The notes beneath the pieces were generated by a model, which did not search any database, was not told the origin of the DNA, and saw only the letters and a list, made by a program, of their open reading frames with translations. A DNA stretch of 64,000 nucleotides from JBIKWM01 sp044356305 (GTDB taxonomy: Bacteria; Bacteroidota; Bacteroidia; UBA10329), in the NCBI GenBank assembly GCA_044356305.1, contig JBIKWM010000004.1:1-64000 (forward strand), read 5' to 3'. This document shows, piece after piece, positions 41,482 to 50,496 of the stretch; the stretch's first letter is position 1, and every line of letters starts with the position of its first letter. The position numbers were made by a program, and so were the translations under genes.

Positions 41482-42546
41482 TCACTCTGCCAACAACCTA
41501 CCCTGAGACAGGGCCATGAGGTTGCACATGGCATACAATAGTCGGGCACCCACATTGGCATCCCATTCGCCTTCGCTGGGTGCCACCTCATTGAGATCGA
41601 TGCCTATGATGCGCCTGCCGCTGTTCACAACCTTCCGCATGAGATGTATGGCCTGTGCAAATTCGAGTCCACCGGGCACAGGGGTACCGGTGCCAGGGCA
41701 CATTTTAGGATCGAGCCCATCAATATCAAAGCTAATGAACACCTTCTGCGGTAGGTGTGATATTATCCGTTCGCATTGCGCATCCCAAGTCTCGCCCATG
41801 TATGCAGCAGACTTCAAATCCTGATCGAAATACGTAAAGATGCGCCCGTTGCTATTGGCTGAAAGTTGTGCCTCAGCCTCGCAATAGTCGCGTATGCCCA
41901 CTTGCACCAAACGACCGACCTCTTTCACCTTCAATGCATTGAACATGATGCTTGCATGGCTGTAGGTGAAACCTTCATAGGCATCGCGCAGGTCGGCATG
42001 AGCGTCAATCTGAAGGATGCCGTATTCACCTTCACGTTCGGCTAGTGCTTGCATGAAACCGAGCGGAGTGCTGTGGTCACCACCAAGTAGGGCCACCATA
42101 CGGTCCGAGTCAAGAAGTTCTCCAGTGTGATACTTGATCCATTCGCGCAGGTCGTTGCACTGTGCGTTCACCTCTTCAAGGAGTTCCTTCAATCCTTGGT
42201 CAGCGTCAGGTGTCAGGCCATCGGCCAGCATATCGATTACCTGCTCAGCCTTTTTTCGATAATGGCGGTTGAGATCCTTCCATTCCTCAGGCACCTCTTC
42301 CATTGCGATACCCAGTTTCCAGGCATCCTTGGCGCCTGCAAAGAAAAGATCCACCTGCCCCGATGCATCCAAGATCGCCTCTGGGCCATCGCTAGTGCCG
42401 CTGCTATAGCTAACGGTCACGTCCCATGGCACGGGCACAATAACGAGTTGTGCCTCGCGCGGTGTGAATGGCAACCCAAATATTCCGGACCCACGAAGAG
42501 CGTATCCGTTGGGGTCGAAATTTGATATAATGTCCTCTCTGCTCAT
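41482..42546 (-). CDS. speB: Agmatinase/ureohydrolase family protein
   Basis: A 354-residue arginase-superfamily enzyme. The manganese-binding motifs are LLGGDHSTP, QIDAHADLRDAYEG and SFDIDGLDPKM. The order and length fit the agmatinase-like group of Bacteroidota, which is longer than E. coli SpeB by an insertion near residues 90-140. Agmatinase releases urea from agmatine to yield putrescine; formiminoglutamase activity cannot be excluded. A TTTATTTG box, which is also the end of the HU terminator, lies 5 nt before the ATG at 42546. Confidence 0.88.
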   Translation of the reverse strand: MSREDIISNFDPNGYALRGSGIFGLPFTPREAQLVIVPVPWDVTVSYSSGTSDGPEAILDASGQVDLFFAGAKDAWKLGIAMEEVPEEWKDLNRHYRKKAEQVIDMLADGLTPDADQGLKELLEEVNAQCNDLREWIKYHTGELLDSDRMVALLGGDHSTPLGFMQALAEREGEYGILQIDAHADLRDAYEGFTYSHASIMFNALKVKEVGRLVQVGIRDYCEAEAQLSANSNGRIFTYFDQDLKSAAYMGETWDAQCERIISHLPQKVFISFDIDGLDPKMCPGTGTPVPGGLEFAQAIHLMRKVVNSGRRIIGIDLNEVAPSEGEWDANVGARLLYAMCNLMALSQGRLLAE

Positions 42547-42551
42547 GGATG

Positions 42552-42559
42552 CAAATAAA
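42552..42559 (-). promoter_or_regulatory. -7-like element (TTTATTTG) embedded in the HU terminator T-tract
   Basis: One mismatch to TAnnTTTG. It ends five bases before the speB ATG and directly continues the T-run of the HU terminator. Confidence 0.45.
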
Positions 42560-42585
42560 AAACCCCGCCCGAAATGGGCAGGGCC
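42553..42585 (-). terminator. Intrinsic terminator of the HU gene
   Basis: On the minus strand, CCCTGCCC pairs with GGGCGGGG (one G-U pair) around a 5-nt loop, followed by TTTTTTATTT. The tract continues into the -7-like box of speB. Confidence 0.85.
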
Positions 42586-42609
42586 TTTGTTACAATGGGA
42601 GTGGTCAGA

Positions 42610-42882
42610 TCACTTTACGGTGTCAGACAGCTCGCTGCCAGCCTTGAAACGTACCACGTTCTTGGCCTTGATCTTGATCTCTTTACCTGTCTGTGGGTTG
42701 CGGCCTGTGCGGGCAGCACGCTTAGACACAGAGAAAGAGCCGAAGCCTACCAGCGATACGCGCTTGTCGCCTTTGAGGGCCTTGCCCACTTCAGCTACGA
42801 ATGCGTCAACGGCACGCTTAGAATCGGCCTTTGAAAGACCAGATGCAGCAGCAATTGCTTCAATGAGTTCCGCTTTGTTCAT
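42610..42882 (-). CDS. hup: HU family DNA-binding protein
   Basis: A 90-residue histone-like protein, standard length. The start MNKAELIEAIAAASGLSKAD, the glycine-containing VGFGSFSV turn and the DNA-binding arm RAARTGRNPQTGKEIKI are all conserved. HU homodimers bend and compact DNA. The gene has its own promoter (TATATTTG at 42930-42923) and an intrinsic terminator, so it is monocistronic. Confidence 0.97.
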   Translation of the reverse strand: MNKAELIEAIAAASGLSKADSKRAVDAFVAEVGKALKGDKRVSLVGFGSFSVSKRAARTGRNPQTGKEIKIKAKNVVRFKAGSELSDTVK

Positions 42883-42922
42883 GTTAATGGTTTTTGGTTG
42901 GTGAACATTGGGTTAACAGCGG

Positions 42923-42930
42923 CAAATATA
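42923..42930 (-). promoter_or_regulatory. -7 promoter element (TATATTTG) of the HU gene
   Basis: Exact TAnnTTTG match, 40 nt before the ATG at 42882, giving a leader of about 35 nt. Confidence 0.6.
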
Positions 42931-43065
42931 TATGGCAGCCCAAGCGGTGTGCGGCTTTCGGTATCCCTTCCATCAGAATGTTGAAAAATGACACTCTTTG
43001 TTGATAAGTGCGGCCCATTCGGCCCCAAAACCCCCGAAAACAGGATGTTCAGCTACGAAAATCAC

Positions 43066-44043
43066 CTACTGAATCGTGCTATCGGCCCGTGTATAAGCGC
43101 TCAGGTCGGTGCCTCGGATTAGGTCGGCCACTGACATCCTGCGTTTTCCGGCCTGTTGCACCTCCTCAAGTTGCACCAATGAATCGGCACACGCTATGCG
43201 TAAGTAGGTGCGTCCATCAGTGCTCAAGGTGCCTGGTGTACCCTGTCCCTCGACCGGAAAAGCCCTAAAGATCTTGATCATGAGATGCGGGACCTCAGGG
43301 TTATCGGCCATAAGCGATGTGAACGCTGCCGGGTAAGGACTTAACCCTCTAATGCGGTCGCAGATGGTGAGGGCCGGCCGGTTCCAATCGATACGGCAAT
43401 CTTCGCGGAATATCTTGGGTGCGAGGTGCAATTCAGCATCATCTAACAGTGCCTGCGGTTGCTTGGGGCTCCGTCCTGCCAGCACATCAGTCACGGTGCG
43501 CACCATCAAGGCCGATCCAATTTGGCAAAGCAAATCGTGCAGCTCTCCGGCAGTGGTGTCAGGGCCAATCTCTACTGTTTCCTGATAGATCACATCGCCC
43601 GTGTCTATCTGTTGTCTGATAAAGAAGGTTGTGACGCCTGTGCGGGTCTCGCCATTGATAACAGCCCAGTTAATCGGTGCCGCACCACGGTATTGTGGTA
43701 GCAACGAAGCATGCAGATTAATTGTACCCAACGGAGGCATGGACCACACCACCTCTGGTAACATCCTAAAGGCCACCACGACTACCAGTGCAGGGTTCAA
43801 TTCCCTCAATCGGTCTAAGAAATCGGGGTCGCGGAGTTTTTCGGGCTGCAGCACAGGCAGGCCGCGTTCTTGCGCGAACTGCTTGACGGCTGACGGCATG
43901 AGCTGACGGCCTCGTCCTGCCTCGCGGTCAGGGGCGGTCACTACTGCAACCACATTGGCTCCCGCATCGAGCAATGCGCGTAATGGCCCAACTGCGAAAC
44001 CGGGCGTTCCCATGTAAATGATCCTGCTATTATCCATTGTCAT
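43066..44043 (-). CDS. fmt: Methionyl-tRNA formyltransferase
   Basis: A 325-residue enzyme that formylates initiator Met-tRNA. Motifs: RIIYMGTPGFAV at the N terminus (Rossmann start), NLHASLLPQYRGAAP (the HPSLLP-type catalytic loop) and a C-terminal tRNA-binding OB-like domain. The ATG at 44043 overlaps the MATE stop (ATGA). An ATG 18 bp upstream would add six unconserved residues, and one 6 bp downstream is also possible. It is the last gene of the rlmI-MATE-fmt set. Confidence 0.95.
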   Translation of the reverse strand: MTMDNSRIIYMGTPGFAVGPLRALLDAGANVVAVVTAPDREAGRGRQLMPSAVKQFAQERGLPVLQPEKLRDPDFLDRLRELNPALVVVVAFRMLPEVVWSMPPLGTINLHASLLPQYRGAAPINWAVINGETRTGVTTFFIRQQIDTGDVIYQETVEIGPDTTAGELHDLLCQIGSALMVRTVTDVLAGRSPKQPQALLDDAELHLAPKIFREDCRIDWNRPALTICDRIRGLSPYPAAFTSLMADNPEVPHLMIKIFRAFPVEGQGTPGTLSTDGRTYLRIACADSLVQLEEVQQAGKRRMSVADLIRGTDLSAYTRADSTIQ

Positions 44044-45371
44044 CTCATTCCAGGTCTCCATTGGCCAAAACGCATGTAAAGCAGGCTAAGTGCTGCCAAT
44101 AGCACAAAGTAAACCGCCTCGCTGGTCCATGCCATGGCCAACGAACAGTGGTACCAGTGCACCAGAGCGTACGTATATAAAAGGTAGAAGCTAAGCGTCA
44201 CCACCTCAATGATCAGGGTGGCCAAGGTGCGGCCCGTGCCGCTAACAGTGCTGAGCAAGACCCCTCCTATGGCGAAGAAAAGCAATGTGAATGAGATGAC
44301 ATGAATGATAGGCAGGGTATCGGCCATGAGCCCTTTGTCTGAGGTAAATACGCTTAATAAAATGAATGGGTCTATAAGGTTCAGGATCGCGAGCCCGAGC
44401 GAGATGGACACAGAAAGGATGATGAGTCGTCTGATCAGCACCCAGACCTCATCAGCCCTACCCTGCCCTATCAGGTTGCTGACCAAAGTCTGTGTGCCCT
44501 GTGATATGCCGATCAATGGCACCATGAGTACACTGTATACGGCCCGCGCTACGTTTGAGAGGGCCAACGGACGTTCGCCCATCCCCTCAATTATCATGAA
44601 AAAGAAGAACCACGACATGAGCGAAACGGTCATCTGAATCATGATGGGGGCTGAAATGGCCAGCAGTTCGCGCACCTGTGCCATACCCTGATGCAATGGA
44701 TGCAAAAGACCGTAGCGTGCCCGGTCGGTGCGCAAGAGGCCATACACCCACATATATAATAGGTTGATGGCCTCGGCCAATGACGATGCTATGGCCGCCC
44801 CTGCAATACCCAACTGAGGAAATCCGCATTCACCGAAAACAAGCAGATAATCGAGCCCGATGTTGCTAATGGCCATGGCCGCCCCAGCCTGCCCAATGAC
44901 TGATGTATGACCTACCCCGGCATAGAATGCACGAAGCCCGAAACTGAGATAGAGCGGCACCAGACCGAGGATGCGCCAGCGCAGGTACTCATCGGCTGCC
45001 GCGTGCACAGCAACCGAATCCATCATGCCCCCGATAAGACTACGACCTACAAGTGTATGCATCAGCAAAACAGCTACGCTCAGCCCACCCAACAGCACGA
45101 GGGTCTGCGCGGCCAAGGGACCTATTGACGTGCGGTCGCCTTCGCCATCGGCACGGGCCATAAGTATCTGTGCACCTATGCTCAGGCCCAGTCCGGCCAT
45201 CATCAATATTAAATAATACACCCCTCCTATGGCGGCCGCACCCAGCTCCACCTCTCCCATTCTGCCGAGAAAAGCGGTGTCAGTTACATGAATAACCGTT
45301 GTGGCCAACATACTGCCCATCAGGGGCAGGCATAGTTTCCAGATGCTGCGGTACGAAATGCAGTCGGTCAT
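44040..45371 (-). CDS. MATE family efflux transporter
   Basis: A 443-residue inner-membrane protein with about 12 transmembrane helices in two related halves. The family pattern is seen in AFLGRMGEVELGAAAIGG near the start. MATE proteins export cationic drugs or metabolites in exchange for Na+ or H+. The gene lies between rlmI and fmt, with both junctions in the form ATGA. Such tight coupling of a transporter with two RNA-modification or translation genes looks like operon packing rather than a common pathway. Confidence 0.93.
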   Translation of the reverse strand: MTDCISYRSIWKLCLPLMGSMLATTVIHVTDTAFLGRMGEVELGAAAIGGVYYLILMMAGLGLSIGAQILMARADGEGDRTSIGPLAAQTLVLLGGLSVAVLLMHTLVGRSLIGGMMDSVAVHAAADEYLRWRILGLVPLYLSFGLRAFYAGVGHTSVIGQAGAAMAISNIGLDYLLVFGECGFPQLGIAGAAIASSLAEAINLLYMWVYGLLRTDRARYGLLHPLHQGMAQVRELLAISAPIMIQMTVSLMSWFFFFMIIEGMGERPLALSNVARAVYSVLMVPLIGISQGTQTLVSNLIGQGRADEVWVLIRRLIILSVSISLGLAILNLIDPFILLSVFTSDKGLMADTLPIIHVISFTLLFFAIGGVLLSTVSGTGRTLATLIIEVVTLSFYLLYTYALVHWYHCSLAMAWTSEAVYFVLLAALSLLYMRFGQWRPGMR

Positions 45372-46534
45372 ACCACATGCAGCACAAGGCCCTTGAGGTA
45401 GTCGCCCTCGGGGTGATATATACTCACGGCATGGTCGGCCCCGTGGCCCATGCGCTGCAGCACACGAACTTCGCGCCCGCTCTCGATGGCCGCTGCCAGC
45501 ACTGCACCTTCAAACTGCTGACGGTCAACTACCTGAGTGCAAGAGAAGGTGAACAGGATCCCTCCCGGACGGAGTTTTTCAATTGCTGCTGAATTGAGCC
45601 GCTTGTAGGCCATCACAGCATTGTGCCGCATCTTGATATGCTTGGCGAATGCAGGTGGATCGAGTATGATAAGATCATGATCATTGGCATCGGCCAAATG
45701 GTCAAATACATCACCGCACAGCAGTTCGTGGCGGTCGTTCGACAGGTTGTTGGCAACGTGATTGCGTCTGGCCATACCCATGGCCCGTTCAGAAATGTCG
45801 ATGCTCGTAACGCGCTTGGCGCCATTGGCAAGGGCATAGACCGAGAAGCCACCGGTGTAACAGAAGGCATTTAGCACATCACGCCCTTTGCTCATGGACC
45901 CGAGCAGAGCCCGATTGTCGCGCTGATCGAGGAAGAAACCCGTTTTCTGTCCCTCGGCCCAATTGACGTGGAACACCAGCCCGTTCTCGCGCACAGAACC
46001 CTCGGTGGCATCACCTTTCAAGTGCCGCGTGGCCTGGCCGGTGGACGTGGCATCGCGGTGCACTATGGCGGTGAGTTTGCCTTTGAACAGCGCATCGACC
46101 GCTGCGGCCACATCGGCCACACAGCGGGCCATGCCTGTGGTGTGGGTCTGTAACACCGCCACCGCGCCATAGATGTCAATGATAAGGCCCGGGAGTCCAT
46201 CACCCTCAGCATTCACCAGGCGGTAGCAGTCTGTTGCTGCGTTGGGCAGCCCTATTGAAGTACGCAGAGCAGCGGCCTGCCGTAATCGTTCCGACCAGAA
46301 AAACGTGTCGAGCAGTGTTTCGCTGAAATCAAGGATCCGCACTGCTATGCTACCGCCCGGATGGTAGTGCCCGGTGGCGAGTATGGTTCCGCGCTCAGAC
46401 GCAACATGCACTGTATCGCCATCGGCAAGGCCTTCAGGCACAGGCAGCAAGGCGCCACTGAAAACCCACCTGTGTCTGCGTTGGATACTCGCTTCTTTAT
46501 CGCGCCTGATGCGCACAACAGGTAACTGGGCCAT
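45368..46534 (-). CDS. Class I SAM-dependent rRNA methyltransferase, RlmI-like
   Basis: A 388-residue enzyme with an N-terminal PUA domain (RDKEASIQRRHRWVFSGAL), a central beta domain and a C-terminal SAM domain (NAFCYTGGFSVYALANGAK motif I, LDPPAFAK motif IV). These are shared by RlmI, which makes 5-methylcytosine at 23S position 1962. The RlmI assignment is by family, so the target could differ. The ATG at 46534 was chosen because a TACCTTGG box lies five bases upstream. The gene starts an operon with MATE and fmt. Confidence 0.9.
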   Translation of the reverse strand: MAQLPVVRIRRDKEASIQRRHRWVFSGALLPVPEGLADGDTVHVASERGTILATGHYHPGGSIAVRILDFSETLLDTFFWSERLRQAAALRTSIGLPNAATDCYRLVNAEGDGLPGLIIDIYGAVAVLQTHTTGMARCVADVAAAVDALFKGKLTAIVHRDATSTGQATRHLKGDATEGSVRENGLVFHVNWAEGQKTGFFLDQRDNRALLGSMSKGRDVLNAFCYTGGFSVYALANGAKRVTSIDISERAMGMARRNHVANNLSNDRHELLCGDVFDHLADANDHDLIILDPPAFAKHIKMRHNAVMAYKRLNSAAIEKLRPGGILFTFSCTQVVDRQQFEGAVLAAAIESGREVRVLQRMGHGADHAVSIYHPEGDYLKGLVLHVV

Positions 46535-46539
46535 GGCCG

Positions 46540-46547
46540 CCAAGGTA
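46540..46547 (-). promoter_or_regulatory. -7-like element (TACCTTGG) of the rlmI operon
   Basis: One mismatch to TAnnTTTG, ending five bases before the ATG at 46534. Confidence 0.45.
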
Positions 46548-46761
46548 AGTGGTATGGGTGGGGCGGTACTGGCTTCAATAGCCACAGGTGTAAGGCGAGT
46601 TATTCACGTAAAAGGTCCCGAAAGCCGATACCTGCCAGCATCCATCCCCTTCGCATCTCTCTACACAGGGGCATTCGCCCAGTGTCTTTTTACATTTGAA
46701 CGGATTTCGGGACAGACTAGGGCCCATTCTAACATCAGAAATCGTGGCCACGGCAGCCGAC

Positions 46762-46769
46762 TATATTTG
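46762..46769 (+). promoter_or_regulatory. -7 promoter element (TATATTTG) of efp-lpxD
   Basis: Exact TAnnTTTG match, 20 nt before the ATG at 46790; the leader ends in an A-rich run just before the start, a known feature of Bacteroidota initiation. Confidence 0.65.
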
Positions 46770-46789
46770 CGCCCGCTTAAAAAAAGACC

Positions 46790-47353
46790 ATGGCAACAAC
46801 GGCAGATATCAAAGTAGGATCGGTGATCAGGCACAACAACGACCTGTGCATAGTGGCCGAGAAACAGCACACCATGCCTGGCAAGGGAGGTGCGTTCTAT
46901 CAGGTGAAAATGAAGAGCATAGGTGCAGGCCGCACCTACGAGGTACGCTACCGCAGTGGCGAGACCGTTGACATTGCCCGCCTGATCTACACCGAATTGC
47001 AATACCTGTATGAAGAGGGCGACAGCCTCATGTGCATGGATCAGGAGACCTACGAGCAGGTACCTGTGGAAAAAGCCATGTTCGGAGATTCGGCACGGTT
47101 CCTCAAGGAGGGCATGATTGTGAAAGTGGGTTTTGAGAGCGATGTGCCTGTGATAGCTGAGGCCCCGAACTCGGTTGACCTTTTGGTTACCTACAGTGAA
47201 CCCGGCCTGCGTGGCGACACCGCCACCAACACGCTCAAGCCGGCCACATTGGAGACTGGTGCCCAGGTACGCGTTCCTCTTTTTGTCAACGAGGGCGAAG
47301 TGATACGCATTGACACACGCACGGGAGAATACATGGAGCGTGTGAAGAGCTGA
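46790..47353 (+). CDS. efp: Elongation factor P
   Basis: A 187-residue EF-P with three beta domains. The tip loop of domain I is KQHTMPGKGGAFYQ, carrying a Lys at the position modified in other bacteria (about residue 31). EF-P relieves ribosome stalling at polyproline stretches. The ATG at 46790 follows an A-rich leader. lpxD begins 47 bp downstream, so the two are probably co-transcribed. Confidence 0.97.
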   Translation: MATTADIKVGSVIRHNNDLCIVAEKQHTMPGKGGAFYQVKMKSIGAGRTYEVRYRSGETVDIARLIYTELQYLYEEGDSLMCMDQETYEQVPVEKAMFGDSARFLKEGMIVKVGFESDVPVIAEAPNSVDLLVTYSEPGLRGDTATNTLKPATLETGAQVRVPLFVNEGEVIRIDTRTGEYMERVKS

Positions 47354-47400
47354 TCATCGAACACACAAGCGTCCATTACCCATTTTGAATTCAGGAGCCG

Positions 47401-48336
47401 ATGCGCTTCGATAGGCCCATCGCGCTTAGCGAACTGGCTGCCAGCATAGGTGGCACCGTGCAGGGCGATGGCACTGTACTTATCAATGGCCTGAACGAGA
47501 TCCATAGGGTCGAAGAGGGCGATGTCACTTTTTCTGATCACCCTAAGTACATCGCCAAAGCGCTGAAGGGACGGGCTTCGGCCGTGATAGTCAATGCCGT
47601 GCCCGATGGTCACACAGGCAAACCAGTGATTATTGTCGATAGGCCATTTGACGCATTCACAGGCCTTTGCCTCGCCAATTCGCATTGGAAGCAGGCCACA
47701 TCTCTCATCAGCCCCGATGCGCAGATAGGGCCTGGCACAGTTATCCGGCCAGGGGCATTCATCGGGCCAGGGGTGCGCATTGGGTCCGATTGCCTCATAC
47801 ATGCCAATGCCACAATCAACGATGGCTGCGTATTGGGCGACCGCGTCATTGTGCACAGCGGTGCGGTGATCGGCAGCGATGCGTTCTACTACAAACGCAC
47901 TGATGCCTACCGCAAGCTCAACTCGTGTGGCCGTGTGGTGATTGCCGATGATGTGGAGATAGGCGCCTGCTGCACCATTGACCGCGGTGTCACGGCCGAT
48001 ACGGTGATCGGCAGAGGCACCAAAATGGACAACCATATTCATGTGGGCCACGACACGGTCATTGGCCGCAACTGTCTATTTGCCGCTCAGGTCGGCATAG
48101 CCGGTGTGGTCACCATAGAAGACGATGTGATTCTGTGGGGGCAGGTGGGCGTGCAAAAAGACCTGACCATAGGCCGCGGGGCCGTTGTACTGGGCCAGAG
48201 CGGTATTGCAGGCGATCTGGAGGGCGGTGTGACCTATTTCGGTTCTCCGGTGCGCGAGGCTCGCGCCAAGATGAAAGAACTGGCCCTTATCAAACAGTTG
48301 CCTGACATCATCAGAGAACTGAAAGAAGGCCGGTGA
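47401..48336 (+). CDS. lpxD: UDP-3-O-(3-hydroxyacyl)glucosamine N-acyltransferase
   Basis: A 311-residue LpxD, the third enzyme of lipid A synthesis. The N-terminal uridine-binding domain (1-100) contains FSDHPKYIAKAL. It is followed by the left-handed beta-helix of hexapeptide repeats (IGPGTVIRPGAFIGPGVRIG and more), with the catalytic His in NHIHVGHDTVIG. The C-terminal helix (ELALIKQLPDIIRELKE) is present. The start ATG at 47401 matches the family. A short gap separates its stop from the convergent HD-domain gene. Confidence 0.95.
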   Translation: MRFDRPIALSELAASIGGTVQGDGTVLINGLNEIHRVEEGDVTFSDHPKYIAKALKGRASAVIVNAVPDGHTGKPVIIVDRPFDAFTGLCLANSHWKQATSLISPDAQIGPGTVIRPGAFIGPGVRIGSDCLIHANATINDGCVLGDRVIVHSGAVIGSDAFYYKRTDAYRKLNSCGRVVIADDVEIGACCTIDRGVTADTVIGRGTKMDNHIHVGHDTVIGRNCLFAAQVGIAGVVTIEDDVILWGQVGVQKDLTIGRGAVVLGQSGIAGDLEGGVTYFGSPVREARAKMKELALIKQLPDIIRELKEGR

Positions 48337-48342
48337 GAGCCC

Positions 48343-50421
48343 TCAGTCGGGGTATTCGGTGCGCACATGGTAAATGTTCAGGAGCTTGGCTTTGAACAGC
48401 TTGCGTATCCGGCCAATCTCGGCCAGAGTAATATCAGCATCATCGTACTGCCCCTCGGCCATCTGGTGATCCATGATCCGGTCAACGAGCTGCGTAATGG
48501 TCTCCTGATCATATACTCGCAGGCTACGTGATGCAGCCTCAACACTATCGGCCATCATCAGAATGGCCATCTCCTTGGTCCACGGCCTGGGTCCCGGGTA
48601 GGTGAACTTGGCGCGGTCGGCCTCGCGCTCGGGGTACTGTTTCAAGAAATTGCGATAGAAATAACCTACCGTACTTGTACCATGGTGGGTCCTTATGAAA
48701 TCAGCGACCGACTCAGGTATATCATGCTTACGGGCCAATTGGAGGCCTTTCTTGACGTGACCGATTATAACTGCTGCGCTCTCTTCAAACGGCATGTCAT
48801 CGTGCGGATTCATTCCGCTCAATTGATTCTCAACAAAATATATGGGCGCATCAAGCTTACCTACATCGTGAAAAAGCGCCCCGGTGCGTACCAACAGCGC
48901 ATTTCCACCCACCTCATACACGGCCATCTCAGCCAAGTTGGCCACTTGCAGACTGTGCTGGAAAGTGCCGGGCGCCTCGGCCGCCAGTCTGCGCAAGAGC
49001 GGGTGGTTCGAGTTCGAAAGTTCGAGCAGCGTCAGGTCGCTCACAAATCCGAACACCTTTTCTGAAAGGAAGATGAGCGGATAGGCCAGTAATGTGAGGC
49101 CTACGCTTGCACCAAGATAACCAAGAGTACGAAGGTCCAGCTCGGCCAAAGTTCCCTCATGCATTGCGGTCATGCCCATTAGGCCGATGGCATAGGTGCA
49201 GAACACTATGATGAGCGATAGGAACAGCCTACTACGATGGTGCATGTCGGCCAACGTGAATAGCGCCATTATGCCAGCCGTAAGCTCAAGGAACATGAAC
49301 TCATAACTATTTGGCGCATGGAACGCCACCATTATCAGTGCAAGCAAGAAGGTGAACAGTGCCACACGAGTATCGAAGAAACTGCGCACCACCACTGGCA
49401 TCAGGCAGAAGGGCACCATGTACAGATCGAGTCGGGCCACTTTGCGCACCAGCAGCGCCACCAGCACCGTGACCGACATCATGAGCAGAATGAATACCAC
49501 CTGCCTTGAACTGGCCAGCACCTCGGGTCTGAATTTCTGGAGGAACAGATACAACAGCATGAGGCATAGCCCGATTATGAGCAATTGCCCCAGCCTCAAA
49601 AAGAGTTTCCCGCCTGCCACGGTCTGCTGCCCCTCGTACTCCATCCGCAGCGATTCGAGCACCTGCCAGCGTTGGGCATCGACCATCTCGCCCCGCTTAA
49701 TCACGCTCAGGCCCTCCGGAATCATGCCCTGCGTGCCCGATACGCCCCGCAGTTCGTCATCGAGAATGGCCTTGGTGGTGGCTGCATCAAAAATGATATT
49801 GTGACTGATGGCAGCTGCCATGGCTTGCGCCACAGCCTTCTCATCAGCCTGACTACCGACAGCCGCTGTGCGCATGGCCATCTCGTAAGCCTGGGTCGCG
49901 CTCAGCAAAGTAGAAGGGTCGGTCTCGTTGGCCGTGTTGCCCACCAGCACATACACAGGCTGCCGGGGCCTGCGGGCCGCCAGTTCGGCACTGCTCTGCA
50001 CAATGCCGCGCTCCATCACTTCGGTCAATGCAGCCTGTGCCACCTCAATTCGATTATTGAACCGCTGCACCTCTCTTAAATCCGAGGTGTCAATGGCCAA
50101 GGCCGAGGCCAACCCTCTGCGGAGCTGGCGCTGGGCGGCTGCACTTACGGCCGTGTCCTTACGCAGGTAGATGGGCGCACGTTCGCGAATCTGCTCCTGC
50201 TCTTTCTCAAAAACATCTTTCGGTTTACGGATGGCAAAATCGAACGGGGCGACCAGGTCATCGTGCATCCATGGCCTACCCCGCTGATACTCGTATTTGA
50301 ACAGTCCCTCATCGGGTTGCGCCACCACCAACAGCAGGGCGGTGAGCAGGAAAGCGGCCACCCGCTCTAACCGGGCGTGGCCCTGAACGAGGCCTGACAT
50401 CACATCGCGAATGCTCCTCAT
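48343..50421 (-). CDS. 7TM-HD (PgpH-like) c-di-AMP phosphodiesterase family protein
   Basis: A 692-residue membrane protein. A first membrane segment near residues 20-36 is followed by an extracellular 7TMR-HDED domain (about 60-270), seven transmembrane helices (about 275-470) and a cytosolic HD domain with HSLQVANLAEMAVYEVGGN and the metal motif FHDVGKLD. The layout is that of PgpH, which hydrolyses c-di-AMP. The assignment of c-di-AMP as the substrate is by family. It is convergent with lpxD (6 bp) and starts at the ATG 50421. Confidence 0.92.
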   Translation of the reverse strand: MRSIRDVMSGLVQGHARLERVAAFLLTALLLVVAQPDEGLFKYEYQRGRPWMHDDLVAPFDFAIRKPKDVFEKEQEQIRERAPIYLRKDTAVSAAAQRQLRRGLASALAIDTSDLREVQRFNNRIEVAQAALTEVMERGIVQSSAELAARRPRQPVYVLVGNTANETDPSTLLSATQAYEMAMRTAAVGSQADEKAVAQAMAAAISHNIIFDAATTKAILDDELRGVSGTQGMIPEGLSVIKRGEMVDAQRWQVLESLRMEYEGQQTVAGGKLFLRLGQLLIIGLCLMLLYLFLQKFRPEVLASSRQVVFILLMMSVTVLVALLVRKVARLDLYMVPFCLMPVVVRSFFDTRVALFTFLLALIMVAFHAPNSYEFMFLELTAGIMALFTLADMHHRSRLFLSLIIVFCTYAIGLMGMTAMHEGTLAELDLRTLGYLGASVGLTLLAYPLIFLSEKVFGFVSDLTLLELSNSNHPLLRRLAAEAPGTFQHSLQVANLAEMAVYEVGGNALLVRTGALFHDVGKLDAPIYFVENQLSGMNPHDDMPFEESAAVIIGHVKKGLQLARKHDIPESVADFIRTHHGTSTVGYFYRNFLKQYPEREADRAKFTYPGPRPWTKEMAILMMADSVEAASRSLRVYDQETITQLVDRIMDHQMAEGQYDDADITLAEIGRIRKLFKAKLLNIYHVRTEYPD

Positions 50422-50496
50422 GCTGCGGGGTGCAAGGTATGAAGTGCGGTTATGGGCCGGGCATTGTGCTATGTCACGCCTTCCTGAAACACGGTA

